The translations under genes and the position numbers were made by a program. Shown here piece after piece: positions 45,096 through 56,779 of a stretch of DNA of 64,000 bases; position 1 is the stretch's first letter, and every line of letters starts with the position of its first letter. The notes beneath the pieces were generated by a model. It ran no database searches and was not told the DNA's origin. It saw nothing but the letters and a program-made list of their open reading frames with translations. This DNA comes from Oikopleura dioica. Its lineage: Eukaryota; Chordata; Appendicularia; Copelata; Oikopleuridae. The stretch lies in assembly GCA_907165135.1 (NCBI GenBank), contig OU015568.1:4844501-4908500 (forward strand), written 5' to 3'.

Positions 45096-45601
45096 GAATA
45101 AAAACAGCCATTGAAATATCATTTGGAGCTCAGAGCGATTAAAAAAAACGTGATTCTAAGAGTGCCCGATTACAGCGTAACCTGGGTCGCCGAGTGATTA
45201 ATCCCGAACCGGCCTTCTCGCAATCGGATCTTTTCATAATTCGAGAAATTATGCAGCGCCTTAAAACTTTTAATAAATCAAATATAACTCGTATTAAATT
45301 CCCTTGCCCAAATTCGATCACTTTGAAATTTTTGGGCCAAAAGTCGAAATTCGAAAAAATCTTCGAAGAAAGCACTTTTTTGGACAACGTGGTTCCGGTC
45401 GGAGGTACTTGAAAAACTGCCAGGAAAATCAAATAGGAGAGTAAGAGCACCTGTAATACTCCCTGCTTATCAAAAAGAGAGGAAAAATAGAATTGCGACA
45501 TGTCACATGTATGATATCTCTGAAATGTCTGGTAGACAGATTTTCGTGGGAAAATATTTTTGTCACGTGAGAGTTTTTATTTTGAGTAGGAAAAATGGGG
45601 A

Positions 45602-46447
45602 CTAGAAAAGACGGATAATTTGGACGTTTGTGAATTCTTTTCGGCAAATCGGACAGTTCTTTGGAGCCAGTTCAGTCAGGCACTTCAGGCAGGATCGATG
45701 GCCACAATGAAGGGTGGAATGGATTCTTTCATCGTTGTTGTACTTTTCGAAGCAAACGTTGCATTCTCCATTTTCCCCTGCAATTTCTTATTAAGAATTT
45801 CTTAATAAGATAGATTTTTTACCAAAAAATAAGTATTTTTTTTATTACGCGTCTTCGAGATCTTATTGTTAATCATCTCGACTGTCTTTTCAAGCAGAGC
45901 TCTGATTTCTGTGTCATCTTTTCTCGTCTCCTTATAAATTTTATCAGCTTCATCGACTGATTTTCTAGCTGCAATAAGAGCATCTTGAGCTTTTTTGCCT
46001 CTTTTTTGGTTTCAAGCATTTTTGCCAAATTTTGCTTTTGCTTAGAATCTGTTTGTTCTGTGAACTTGTTGGCAATTTCGAGGAGAAGATAATCGTCCCT
46101 TTCGAATGGATACATTTCACAGGCTTTTTGTAGTCACTGAAGCAGCAAATTCCGCTGACGAAATCGCGGAAGGAGAGATTCGTGTTCGAGCACTTTTTCG
46201 CAGGGCATTTGAAGGTCGAAGTAATGAGCTCTTGTTTTCCAGTGCTGAATTCATTTCGATGCCTGTTTTGTGCGCATGGAATACAGATTGGATCCCAATT
46301 TTTAAAGAACCACATTTTCTCAAAATAGCTAAAGAGCATATCAGCCTCATCAAATTAAATAAATAACCTTTTACAATAATAGCAATGACCACAACCCTGA
46401 TGATTGCTTTGATGGACAAACTCGTTTGCAATCGAAAATTTATCCAT
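45602..46447 (-). CDS. RING-finger protein, C-terminal C3HC4
   Basis: Exons 46447-46368, 46328-46156, 46123-46066, 46000-45849 and 45777-45602 give 212 residues. The N-terminal half has Cys pairs (CGHCYYCK, CIPCAQ, KCPAKKC) that may form another zinc-binding module. A helical segment (AQDALIAARKSVDEADKIYKE) follows, then a complete C-terminal RING: CNVCFEKY, STLHCGHRSCLKCL, CPICRKEF. It is a likely E3 ubiquitin ligase, partner unknown. The 32-nt intron at 46124-46155 needs GC...AG (a 29-nt GA...AG choice also keeps frame). The others are GT...AG. Confidence 0.8.
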
Positions 46448-47182
46448 TTTCGAAATATCTCTTCAAATTTCAAAAGAAAACCCAAATTTTATGTCTAAAA
46501 ATTCTGTTCGATTCGTAAAATATTAGTAAAAAATGCTTCAAAACGCAAATAAACGGGCGCAAATAGCATGGTATTTCATTTTCCCTTTTTCTAATAATTC
46601 ATCAATGCAAATAGTTACTGCGTTTTTGCAAAAAATGACAATTTGGCGATTTTGTGTTTGATTGTGTAATATATTTATTTGCATGAAAAAGTGTGTTTTT
46701 TAAATTCTTGGAAAAATCTTCTGATTCTTTTCGCTCTCCAACCATCGGCAGGCAGATCAATGGCCATCAAGTTTGTTTTCTTCATTTCGGCGAAAATCCT
46801 CAGCAGTTTCCAAAAAATGATGCGTTTTTAAAAAATGATTTTGTGTATCGGGCGAAATCAATATTTACAAAAATAATAATTATTCTATTTACAAAAGACA
46901 ATTTTAATTTTTAACCAAAAAGCCGCTAGAATTTTTGAAAAAAGATTTTTTTGACTCAAAAAATATAAAATTTTTTTAAAATTTTGACTCGAAAAACAGG
47001 TCGAGAAATATTTTGACTCGAAAAACCGACAAAAGGATACTGCATAAATTTGGACATTTTGAAAATATGTCGTTAATGTCAAAAAATCTAGCTTTTTTAT
47101 CGAAAAAATTCGGCTTTTTGGCGAAAAAATTGTTGTGCAATTTAAACATTTAGAAAAAAAAGAAACTCAGTAGAAGCTCGAA
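46448..47182. other. intergenic, strongly AT-rich
   Basis: No gene or strong repeat seen. Between 46920 and 47130 there are several TTTTGACTCGAAAAA-like tracts, too degenerate to name. Confidence 0.45.
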
Positions 47183-48478
47183 TTACTGGTTTCCAAGGCT
47201 AGTAATTTGCCCATCAACGCATTGGTTGTTGAGCGAGAGGAATGGCTTTCGTAGTGGGTAGTTGCCACAGCATTGGTCAGATCTAAAAGAAGGGTTAAAA
47301 AGGGGCTGGGGGAGACGGAGTCGTACGGTCCAGTGATGACTCGGGAAGCGGCGGGAGTTGGCTTCTCGCATTTTTCGTCGTAGATTCCATTTTCCATCAG
47401 CTTCCAGTTCGAGGGGGAGAATTCCGCGAAGTTTTGAGCTTTCATGGATCAAAATTTGGAACAAAAGGGTTTCAAATCATGAGCATAGGGATTGATAAAG
47501 TGAATCAAAAAACGCCCTTATCGTTGTTGACACCCTTAAAAATCGAGAAACATCAAAATAAAGCCGCACTCAACCAGCGGCTATCTGATGTTTACCGAAA
47601 AAGGAAAGCCGCGAGTGGCTTACGTTTCAAAAATAATATCAAGTCGGATTTTCGACTTTTTCGTCAGAAATTTTTTCTTTGTTTTTGATCCCTTAGCAAA
47701 GTTATCAGCAAAAGCTTTGTCGCACTCGCAGAGGTCTCGTTTGCAGTCGCCGTTGTTGGTCTCTTTCTTGTTCATTTTGTTCGTGCATTCGACTTCCATC
47801 GTTCCGTTGTTTCGCGTGAGTTTTGCCTTGTACTTGGTGGTGTGCGGGTTGCAGGTCTCTTCGGAGTAGTCGAGTTTGATGCAAGTGTGGCATTTGGAAA
47901 GCGCCTGGCAGCTAGAATCGAGAGCGTCGAGGGGAGTTCCGTAGCCGTTCAATTTGTCTTCAGCTCGGGCCCAGCAGTAGCAGCCGTATTCGTTGATGCG
48001 CTCAATGAATCGCTTCGGTCGGAGCTTCTCGCCGTTTTCGTCGAACATTGTGTCGAAGTTCACCTTTGCCAAAATCATCGTCATTCGCTGAGATCGTCGC
48101 TTGGTGCGCTCGATTCCGTCGCCGTCGGAGAGACTCATGATTTCTTGAGCCCAGGAGAGGTTTTCGGGAGTTCGCTCGAGGCAGAATCCCTCGAAATCGA
48201 GCTCATTTGGGCCGCAAGCTGAAAAAAATTTTTAATAAAAAAATTATTTTTTTATTTCAAAATTCTAAATAAAAATATTTTTTTCACTAACTTAAAAAAA
48301 ATATTAATTTTTATTCGAAAATCAATCAAATTTTTAATTCAAATTTTGTCAGAAATTTTTTTTCTATCTTTTTATTCAAATTTATGTTAAAATAATATAA
48401 TTAATAAAAACCATAATTTTACTTACAGGTTTCGTCTTGGGCAAGGGCAAAAGCAGCGATAGTAGCAAACAATCTCAT
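47183..48478 (-). CDS. secreted phospholipase A2-like protein, catalytic site altered
   Basis: Exons 48478-48427, 48218-47624 and 47282-47183 give 248 residues. Signal peptide MRLFATIAAFALA. The core has YGCYCWARAED, GYGTPLDALDSSCQ, SKCHTCIKLD, TCNPHTTKY, LCECDKAFADNF and near the end QCCGNYP. This is the Cys layout of secreted PLA2, with the calcium-loop start YGCYC and GTPLDALD. The canonical CCxxHDxCY helix is replaced by SSCQALSKCHTC, so the catalytic His-Asp pair is not present in its usual place. It is therefore probably a non-enzymatic or differently acting member. A basic C-terminal insertion (GSKTKKKFLTKKSK) precedes the last exon. Confidence 0.82.
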
Positions 48479-49428
48479 TTTTTCTGTCTTCTTCGTTTTT
48501 TTTGACTGCGAAAAAGCGCTAACGATGAAATTCAAACTTTTTTCAAAAAGTGGCAAAAGACGAATTCGTACTTTCTTTCTTGCTTGTATCGGAGATGATT
48601 GACGATGACGCGCTTGGTCGTTTTTTATATACGCGGCCGCTAGCGGACAAATGGCGCTGGTGAGCAGCGAGTTTTCACGAGCGCCGCGGTGGATCGAACG
48701 CGCGCTCAGACGTACCACCACCGCGAGATCAAAAACCGGCGACAGGGGGATTAAACTTGTTCGAGGGAGACTACCGGTTGGGGAATGACGACCAAGGTCA
48801 TCTTTTGCTGTAATATTTTCGAGTCAAGTAACGTAGAGGACATTCAAGGGCGGAAGCCAATAAGAGTCGCACTTTTCGAGTATTTTTTTTCCTTAGTTAA
48901 CAAAGTGATACGGTATCATTGATACCCTTAATTTTCAATCGAAAAGTTGGACTTCGATAAAGCTTGTTTATTGGTTAGAGCTTCAAATTTAGAGAATTTA
49001 TTACAGATTTATAGCAGAATTTCAACTACCGGGTCGATCTAACAGCTTTTTTTCGAATATTAAGGGTGTCAGCATTGTATTTTAACTGTCGAAAATCATT
49101 TAAAGTTGAATTTTCGGCCTGTTTTTGATAAGTAGGGCCGAACGAATATCGCTTCAACCTTTTTGATGTTAGAAAAACAGTTAAAATCGGCGATGGAACA
49201 TGATTTGCCACCTTTACCGCGGTTTTACGACCATCAGCGGCCAGACGTGCCCGCCAAGACGTTTTGAAGACCAATCATTAGAACGATAAGGCCAGACCTA
49301 AACGTCAAAAACACGTCGTTCGGGCTGAAATTTTTTATGCAGATGCGAAGAAGCTGAACCTAAAAGGGGATAGGAGGGGCTTTTTATTGACTTTCAAAAT
49401 TTTTGAAGATTCATAAGAAATATTTTAT
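48479..49428. other. promoter region and intergenic DNA
   Basis: GC-richer sequence with palindromic GCGGCCGC (48629-48720) lies upstream of the PLA2-like gene and may be its promoter. TTTTTTATATACGC at 48619 is TATA-like. The rest has one TTAAGGGTGTCA motif (49061) and no gene. Confidence 0.45.
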
Positions 49429-49644
49429 TTAGAAACTGTTCTCAGAAAAATGAGAAAATGTCGCATCTTGAAGCAAATCAAGCTTCATTTCGTGGAGAAG
49501 CTTCTTTAGCGGCAACTCTGCGCTGTCTTTTTGATCCAAGATGATTTTCTTGAGACTCTTCTTGTTTTGGTTTTCCTCAAATTCTTGGGGTGCCATGTAG
49601 CCATGAGCATATATGAAGTCTTCGTCGTCGTTGAAACTCTTCAT
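49429..49644 (-). CDS. short hypothetical protein (71 residues)
   Basis: A single open frame with protein-like composition: an acidic N-terminus (MKSFNDDEDFIYAHGYM), then a charged helix-like part (KKLLHEMKLDLLQD). No signal peptide or membrane segment. It has no neighbour in the window with similar sequence and could be chance. It is retained because its composition differs from the surrounding AT-driven frames. Confidence 0.35.
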   Translation of the reverse strand: MKSFNDDEDFIYAHGYMAPQEFEENQNKKSLKKIILDQKDSAELPLKKLLHEMKLDLLQDATFSHFSENSF

Positions 49645-50114
49645 TGTCGACCAATCTTAGTGAATTTATTAGTAGAGAGTTACAGCGACTTTCCGCGATA
49701 ACGAAAATTTTTATCAAGATCTGATTGGCCGAGAAAAAATTTTTGAAACGAGCCAATCAGGCGAGAGAAAGAAATTCTTCGTTATCGAGGTAAAAAGTTG
49801 TAGAAAAAATATTTTGACTCAAAAAAGAATAAAGTAAAAAAATCCTTACAAACCTAAATTATCCCTTGCAAAGCAAAATGAAAAAAGCAAAATATGAGAA
49901 ACTCTCATTTTTCGAAAAAAAAGGAAATGATTTTCTCACTCTATCTATTTGAGTGGTGAATGAGTTGGATCAAATCAAATTGAACCGATTTGTATTTTGC
50001 TCAATTTGAATTTTGACGCGCGCAGATTGCCAAAAGCCCCTTATTTCGAAGAAACCGTATGTCCTCGCAGTTCGTAATAGGGAGGGTCTTATCGTTTTTT
50101 TCGTAGTACGGATA

Positions 50115-50255
50115 AAAGTTTCGGCAAACGCGACCGAAATGAAAGTCACTTGGGAAGGCATAAATGTGATAAATATTTCGGCAGCCTGCCGAAATATTAA
50201 TACAAATTTCACTCATTTTTCTGGCAAAACATTTCGGCACGAGCCGAAACAAAAA
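50115..50255. repeat. TTTCGGC/GCCGAAA palindrome cluster
   Basis: Several short palindromes of the form ATTTCGGCAGCCTGCCGAAAT (and variants at 50118-50140 and 50229-50250) are spaced by AT-rich DNA. A matching cluster lies at 51590-51755. Confidence 0.6.
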
Positions 50256-51589
50256 TCAGAATTAAGGTGGTAGAAACAGCTTTTTTGAAAAAAGCCGATT
50301 TTTGAACAGCGCCCAAGCTCACCCAACCTTAGATTTTTAAATTCTCTCTTCGATTTAAGTTAGATCTATCTTAGATCTAAGAGCATCTGTTTTTAAAATT
50401 ATTTTTTGTTTCGCCAGTTTAGCGCTAGAGAGCGAAACATCAACCCATCTCCTCCAAAGTCCCGATTTTTGCCCATTTTCAAACACAATTATCTCGAGTC
50501 ATGTGATGAACCGAGAATTTAAAATTTCATTTTTAGATAGTTCAACCCTTTTTCTAGGAGCATCTATGATTGAAATTGCGTAATCATGAAAAATGATAAT
50601 GTTGCGAGGCCGATTGAAATTTGGGTCTCAAATTTTCAAAATTTTGAGTTTTAAACACCATTTTTTTGTGATACCCTTAAGTTATGGTCCTACCAAAATT
50701 ATTCAAGATGATCATGTGATCCAAGCAAATCTATCCTTTTCGCATTTATCCCCTTATAAAACGATTTTAACTGTCCCTAAATTTCGAAAAACTCAAATTT
50801 GCGCCAAAATTTCAATTTTAAAGGCAATTTTAAAAGCGTTCCAACAAAGTTAGAATAAAGTTTTTGATAAAAATTATATTCTTCATGCATTGCGTTATCA
50901 AAATCTTTAAAAAAATTTTTAAAATTCCTTCTTTGGCAAAAGCTGTTTCTACCCCCTTAACCGCCTTCAAAGCAAAAAAGTTTCGGCAGGCTTTTTCATT
51001 CTCATCCTGATGCGCGCTGGTATGCACGTCCAATGAATGTTCATTACCAAAATCTAGAGTTCTTCTCTTCTCGCATATTTAGAACTTCTGAATCAGAAGA
51101 GTTTTTTTCTAGCGCTTCACTCTTCATTCTGCAAAAATAGATGCATTCGAGGATGATTATGCCCCGATTAGAAAAGCAAAGAAAAAGTTGAGGCTCCCCC
51201 AAAGATATATTTTCGATATAAAAAATTAAAAGCGTAGTATTGGCTTAAATAAATGTTAGGGTTAGGGGGCACCTGCAAAATGACGGAATAAATTACCCGA
51301 GGGGGATAGGCTAGGGTTAGTTAGGGTTACCAAAGGTAACCCTAAGTAACCCTAGACTAGACCCCGGCATCTTAGGACCGAGGGGCGGAGCCCCGAGGTA
51401 AGGGACAATTAGATTTGATAATTTTTTAGAAAACATATTATTGAAATATCTAGCTTAATGATTTAAAAATAAAGGAAAATCGAGTGCAGGAAATCTCCCT
51501 TTTTGATAAGCAATTTTTGCTTATCCGACCTTAATCCTTCTTGAACCAATTTTCTTCAAATCGATGTTATGCAATGTTTTTCATTTGCC

Positions 51590-51755
51590 GAAATATTTTT
51601 ACTAGAAACGAACTAAAGAGTGAAAAAAGTTTCGGCAGCTTGCCGAAATGTTTTTGCAAAAAAAGAGTGAAAAAGTGAAGAAAGTTTCGGCTATTGCCGA
51701 AATATTTATCAGAAAATGACCTCACAATATTTCGGCAATCTGCCGAAACATTTAT
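51590..51755. repeat. TTTCGGC/GCCGAAA palindrome cluster
   Basis: Four palindromic units (for example TTTCGGCAATCTGCCGAAA) occur about every 40 nt, separated by AAAAGTGAAAAAAG-like spacers. They probably form one arm of a larger element with the cluster at 50.1 kb. Confidence 0.65.
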
Positions 51756-52754
51756 CCCTACTACCGTTTTTTTTAGTTTTATCAGTGATTGGAACCGGCA
51801 ATTGCGTCAAGGATTGGCGCCAGTTTTTGTCTCTTCTGCCTGTCAAGAACCCGGATCTCCACCGTCGTGGTAAGAAGATTATGATCGAATCGTTTATGCA
51901 AAAGTCTCCGAAAGGAGATGATAGTCCATGTTGATGATGCTCTTTTTTTTTGGAGTCGGATCTGTCGAAAGTCGGAAAAAATTTTGAACTCTTCAGTTTT
52001 CGAGCTCCATCCTTTATCGAAAGACTGTTTTATGAACTAGAAATATTATATTATATTATATTAACAGCTGATGGCCTAAGTCATCCTCTTAGCTGCCGAA
52101 TGTATTGCCTTGTTCAAGCTTTTAGCCACGTGGCCTTACACTTTAAAGAAATAAAAATCTATTTTTTTGAATGAAAATTTCTGACTCAGAGAAGAATTAT
52201 TGAAATCGCAAATGAGGTGAATCTTTACATCAAATTTATTCTTCAAAAATCATAAAATATGATTCATGAAATAACAATTCTCGATGCAAATTTTTTTTTG
52301 CCTCTTTGTTTTTAATAAGTGCACGTTTTTCGCGTTCTTCGAAAACTTTCTTCTAAATTTTTTGCTTTCGAAATTCCGAAGCTTTCTTGTTTTTCGATGA
52401 AGCAAGATGAAATTACAAGAATTTAAGAATTTTAGGCATTTTACGACGATTTCGCATGGATTTGTGTTGATTTCGCTAATGAGCAGTTTGGAGGAGGATT
52501 ATTACGAGGAGATAAACAAGCTCATTACAAGCTAATTGACGATTTGACGAGTTTAAAGGTAGCTTCGTGAAAAGAGACGTAATCACGTTGAGAGGAGGAG
52601 AGATTAAAGAGAAGTGATTGGATAGCACTTCCGATCTGAGGGTGGAGATTTGTGTAAGGAAACCTTTCCAGAAGAAATATTTTCGTTAGAGGGTCTAAAC
52701 GGCTTATCGCTTTTTAGAAACATCAAACGAGATTGCGCAAAAAAAGCTGAAGGA

Positions 52755-52970
52755 AAAGATGAGTCGAGAAAAAATTTAGGTATTTCCCATTTTAACCGGC
52801 AAAAAAACTTCGACGAATTTTGCGTAGGCGGCTTTTTAGCTGCTCATCGGCCGGTTAGCCAAATCAAGGCTTTTGATTGGTTGAAAATTTCCACGCAAAA
52901 TTTGTCTTAATTTTTTTGTCGGTTAAAGAGGGAAATACCTAAATTTCTAGTCGACTCATCTTTTTTTCAG
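52755..52970. mobile_element. MITE, GGAACCGACAAA family within a foldback
   Basis: The outer arms AAAAGATGAGTCGAGAA and TTTAGGTATTTCCC are matched inverted by GGGAAATACCTAAA and TCGACTCATCTTTT. Inside is the family core ACGAATTTTGCGTAGG...CCACGCAAAATTTGTC with GATTGG boxes. The conserved outer ends define the full boundary of this copy. Confidence 0.8.
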
Positions 52971-53083
52971 TTTTTTTTGGGGACCCCTCAAAGCGAAGGA
53001 TTCTAGTGAACTCTTTCTCATTATTTGCTTATTCGAAAATTCCCCTAAGCTGTCATTTCAGACGCTAAAAACGAGCGACGAGT

Positions 53084-53896
53084 ACAGTCGACTCTGGCAA
53101 TTACGAGTAGCAGAATTACGAGTATTTTGACAAAAACCCGCCAATTTTGAAAACAAGGGATCATCGACCGAAAATAATTTTTTTCGAAAAAATTGAGAAT
53201 GCTTGATTTTAATCATTAACCCGCTAACAGGGTGGTCGATTTTGCCTACGCTTTTGCCTGTCTGTGATTGAGTGAAAACATGGATCCGGGCATGCGATTG
53301 GCTACTCATTTCCACGCGTGGCCGTGAGACGGCCACGCGCCTGTTACCGGGTTAAATCGTTGGCTTAAGAGTCTCCGGCTCTTCAGATGGTTTTAAAGCA
53401 GCTTCAACAGATTGAAAATTTGCATTATTTTTTTTATGAAAGTCTCTGAATATTATTTTAATTTTTCGTTGACAAAAAACTTTCCAAAGGGGTACGGTGG
53501 TAGCTTAGAGCCTTAGCTCTCTCCTGAAAAAAATTAAGGGTTTCCCTCAGCTTAAATCCCTGAAAAAGCTTGATCCTATCAACCTGATCTTTAACGGCCT
53601 GTATATCATTGAGGAGGTAGAACTAGATTTTTTGAACAACCGTGATTTTCGGGATCATCATAAGGGAAGCGTTTGTAGTCGAGTGTTAAATTCGAGTTCC
53701 AATTAAATTAAGGGTGTAAATAAGATAGCTTCGGAGAAATACTAGCTCCAAGGAGGCCCATTTTCGCAATTCTTGATGGGGGGTCCTTAAAAATGAAATC
53801 GAGAGAAAATCGAGCCAAATTTTCCAACTCGGAGAATTACGAGTATTTCACGAAATTCCCGACAAAAAAAGGCTCGTAATTGCCAGAGTCGACTCG
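53084..53896. mobile_element. ~0.8-kb foldback element
   Basis: CGACTCTGGCAATTACGAG near 53089 is matched inverted at 53873-53896 (CTCGTAATTGCCAGAGTCG). The AGAATTACGAGTATTT block recurs in direct orientation near 53112 and 53833. A second small palindrome, TTAACCCGCTAACAGG / CCTGTTACCGGGTTAA with GCGTGGCCG...CGGCCACGC, is nested at 53216-53356. No coding capacity is seen. Confidence 0.75.
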
Positions 53897-54190
53897 TTTG
53901 CCCTTGTCTTGAGCTCCTCGTCGAGTTAGGGGATCAATATTCGGGACTAAACTCATCAATTGGCGCAGATGCCAACTTGATGGATGGAGGCGCGAAGCGA
54001 GAAGAAGAAGAACTGGCGGTTTTTTCTCCTGGGCGCGGCCGATTCGACCGCAGCGTCGCGACCTCCGAGCTTCTAAAATTTCCACCATTTTTTTGCGAAA
54101 TGGTCAATTTTTGCTGAATTCGATTTGATGATTGATCGAATGCTTGTTATTCTTTGAAGAAGGGGAGAAATGAAAATACTAGAACGAAAA

Positions 54191-54366
54191 GATACGAGGA
54201 TCGAAAATGAGACACCAAAGGAGTGAGCAAAAAAGGAAGCGACAACAAAGAAGCGAATAAGAAAGTATTGTCCACCAGAGGAGTGATTCTGATGGATTGG
54301 TTTTGAAACAGCAATCTTATTGGCTCCAAAAATCATTTTTGCTCCTTTGGTGTCTCGTCGTATCTT
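54191..54366. mobile_element. foldback element
   Basis: GAGACACCAAAGGAGTGAGC at 54208 is matched inverted by GCTCCTTTGGTGTCTC at 54340-54355. The arms extend through AAGATACGAGG. About 175 bp; no coding capacity. Confidence 0.7.
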
Positions 54367-56779
54367 AATTGTTCCTATTCTTGGTTTGTCCCGAATCGGG
54401 ACACCCGACAATGTTTTTTTGACAGTTAATAGTGAAATATGGCTTTCAAATTATTTTATCTTGTATATTAATTTTAAGCGTTTTTATCTTATATACCAGG
54501 TAATGCTCATATTAGAAGCTAATCAACGAAACGAAGTATCAAAAATAGATGATCAATTATAATCTTGATATCTTATGGTTTTTTTTCAAAATTTTTTGTT
54601 ACTAGAAAATCTCCTTGGTTTTTTCTTGGTAGAAATACTGACTTGATTTGTCATTTTTCTCAACAATACTGATGCAGCAACAGTGATGCAAATTTCAATT
54701 CAGAGAAGGTTAATTGGTTTTTCCAAGATTTTGTCATTATATGTCGAAATAACAGTTTCAGCTCACATTTTTCAATCTGCGGTTCAGAATTTCAGAGCTA
54801 ATGGCAAAGATAACAACCCTCAACTCAAAGATAATTACGCTAACCAAAGAGGAAGGAATTCCATCCGCGGTCGATTCTTCAGAATTTTACAGGCAAAATG
54901 TTCCTCATTTTACAATTGGAATTTCATTTCCCGAGTCATCATAGTGAACCAAATTCTTGACTTTTTCATTTTCGGAAACGTGTGATTCTAGAGTTTTCTT
55001 CTAGAGGTTTCTTGAAGGTTTCGGCTCGTCAAACCCTGAGTCAGAGGCTCTGACTCAGAGCCTGGAAAACCTTGAATGGAAAGCCGCGTAGCGGCTTTTT
55101 TTTTTAAACAAAGCCGCGAAGCGGCTTCGCCAAAATAACCAAAAAAAAAGGAATGTTGATTTTGGCGAAGCCGCTTCGCGGCTTTATTTTCGAAAAAGCC
55201 GCTACGCGGCTTTTCATTCAGAATCTTCAAGGCCCTGAGTCAGGTTTTAAGCCAAAGTCATGTTTCTTGATCAGAAGGAGGAGCATCAGAGGGCTCTTGA
55301 GCTTCAGAGGATGATCAATTAGGATAGGATGTCAGCAGGAGATAAGAAAACGTCGTCTCCCGCGGAGAAGAAGTGCAATAAATCGCCGCCGCGGTCGGCA
55401 TAAAATCGGCCTCGACATAAAGTGGATAAATTGTGCTGCAATTGCAGCAGCTTCTGGGACGCATTGATTTACAATCACACGCAGAATAGAAAAAGAATAG
55501 ATGACTGAAAGCAGGGTTGAGTATACAAGAAAACAATTGGGAATTGGAGAATTGTAGAATAAAGATGTTGTAAAAAACCTTTGTATTCAAGATTTATGAT
55601 CTTTCATTCGGTTAGCAAAAGACTGAAATTAAAGGTTTTCTTGATTGATTTTTGAGTTTGTCATTTTGAGTGTAATTATTAATAATTAGGGAGGGGACAC
55701 AAAAAAATGAACTTTCTCAGCAAACGTCGTAGAGGCTTTATTTTTGGTGACAAGATGGAATCAGCCCTAGAAAAATTTTTGACACAAAATTTTTTTTTGA
55801 AATTTTTTCAGGTCACGTGGGAAAGCACTAAGTGTATGCTAAAATCGCCGAATGAAGATCGATTTTTTTTATTCCTGCATATGTGATAGAGAATTCAATT
55901 CTGAATCTGATGGTACCAAAATCTTTTTGGAATGGACCTCCTAAAGATCCATAATGACCATTTATATGCCAAATTACGTAATAATTTTGAAAAATGAGTC
56001 ATCAACAATGACGTCATGCTTATTTTAAAAGTAAGTTTTTACACCTAAAACCAGCAAAATGTAGTCTAAGGAGTCAAAAACAGTACTTATATGTCTTTCA
56101 ATACTTATGTCTTACAGCATAATCCTATATTTTACAGTAATTTACAGATCCAGAATCAAATTCTCTATCACATATCCGAGAATAAAAAAAATCCGTCTTC
56201 ATTCGACGATTTTGGCATTTTTGGCACTTACAATGGCGATTTTCATCACGTGACAATTAAAATTGAAATTTTTTTTTTCAAGAATTTTTTTTGGTTGACC
56301 ATAAAAAATCTTTTACCAAAAATTTTTTATCATTGCTCCTACGAGTAAAAAGTCCATTTTTTGTATCCCCACCCTATTAATAATTGTTATGATAGTAATA
56401 ACGATAATTAACGTCGTCGACCGAATTCTGAATAGCAATAATACTCGTTAGTAATCGACTTTAGTAATAAACCAAAATTATATAAATTTAAAATAGCAAT
56501 CAGTTTTATGGTTCCTTCTATGATAAAAATAGAAGTCCTTCTAAGGAAGAAGATTGATTGTATCATCATTTGCTCCAAAGCTCAAATTCATTGATTCCTT
56601 GATTTATTGCTCAGAACCCCTTGGAAAAAATCGGGACCCGGGGGCGCCCTTGAGCCGAAAAAGTAATCAACCCCGGGGCGAGAGAGAGCGTGGCGGTTTT
56701 TCCTAAGCTTATCTTGTTGTGTTTTTTTTTGGTTTCTTTTTTAATTTTTCCAAATAACGAACTTGATTTTCGAAAGAAA
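54367..56779. other. intergenic region with one large MITE
   Basis: Apart from the MITE at 55017-55256, no gene is supported. An open frame at 54683-54985 has neither family features nor obvious splice partners. AT-rich, with T-runs and a CCCGGGGGCGCCC patch near 56636. Confidence 0.5.
55017..55256. mobile_element. MITE, CCTGAGTCAGG family, duplicated core
   Basis: The ends CTCGTCAAACCCTGAGTC and CCCTGAGTCAGGTTTTAAGCC surround four CCGCGTAGCGG-type palindromes arranged as two inverted pairs. The copy is longer than the rest (about 240 bp), as if one MITE had inserted into another. Confidence 0.8.

Larger units (their letters stand above)
43936..45601. other. intergenic, two GGAACCGACAAA-family MITEs
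   Basis: No gene is supported. Two MITE copies (44192-44432 and 44963-45095) are the main content. GAAGCCGCAAGCGGCTTT at 44460 is an isolated piece of the other family's core. Confidence 0.5.
49645..52754. other. gene-poor repeat region
   Basis: No protein gene is convincing. It contains a small foldback (about 49690-49800, CGATAACGAA inverted), GCCGAAAT palindrome clusters (50115-50255 and 51590-51755), TTAGGG/AACCCTA stretches (51245-51360) and a perfect GGGTTACCAAAGGTAACCC palindrome at 51327. Confidence 0.5.

Noticed and set aside
51716..51934. 72-residue frame with a hydrophobic stretch (LLPFFLVLSVIGTG)
   Set aside because: Its N-terminal part lies in the TTTCGGC palindrome repeat; no upstream promoter or homologue in the window, so a signal peptide cannot be argued safely.
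54683..54985. 100-residue plus-strand frame
   Set aside because: No recognisable motif, no splice partners and typical AT-driven composition.
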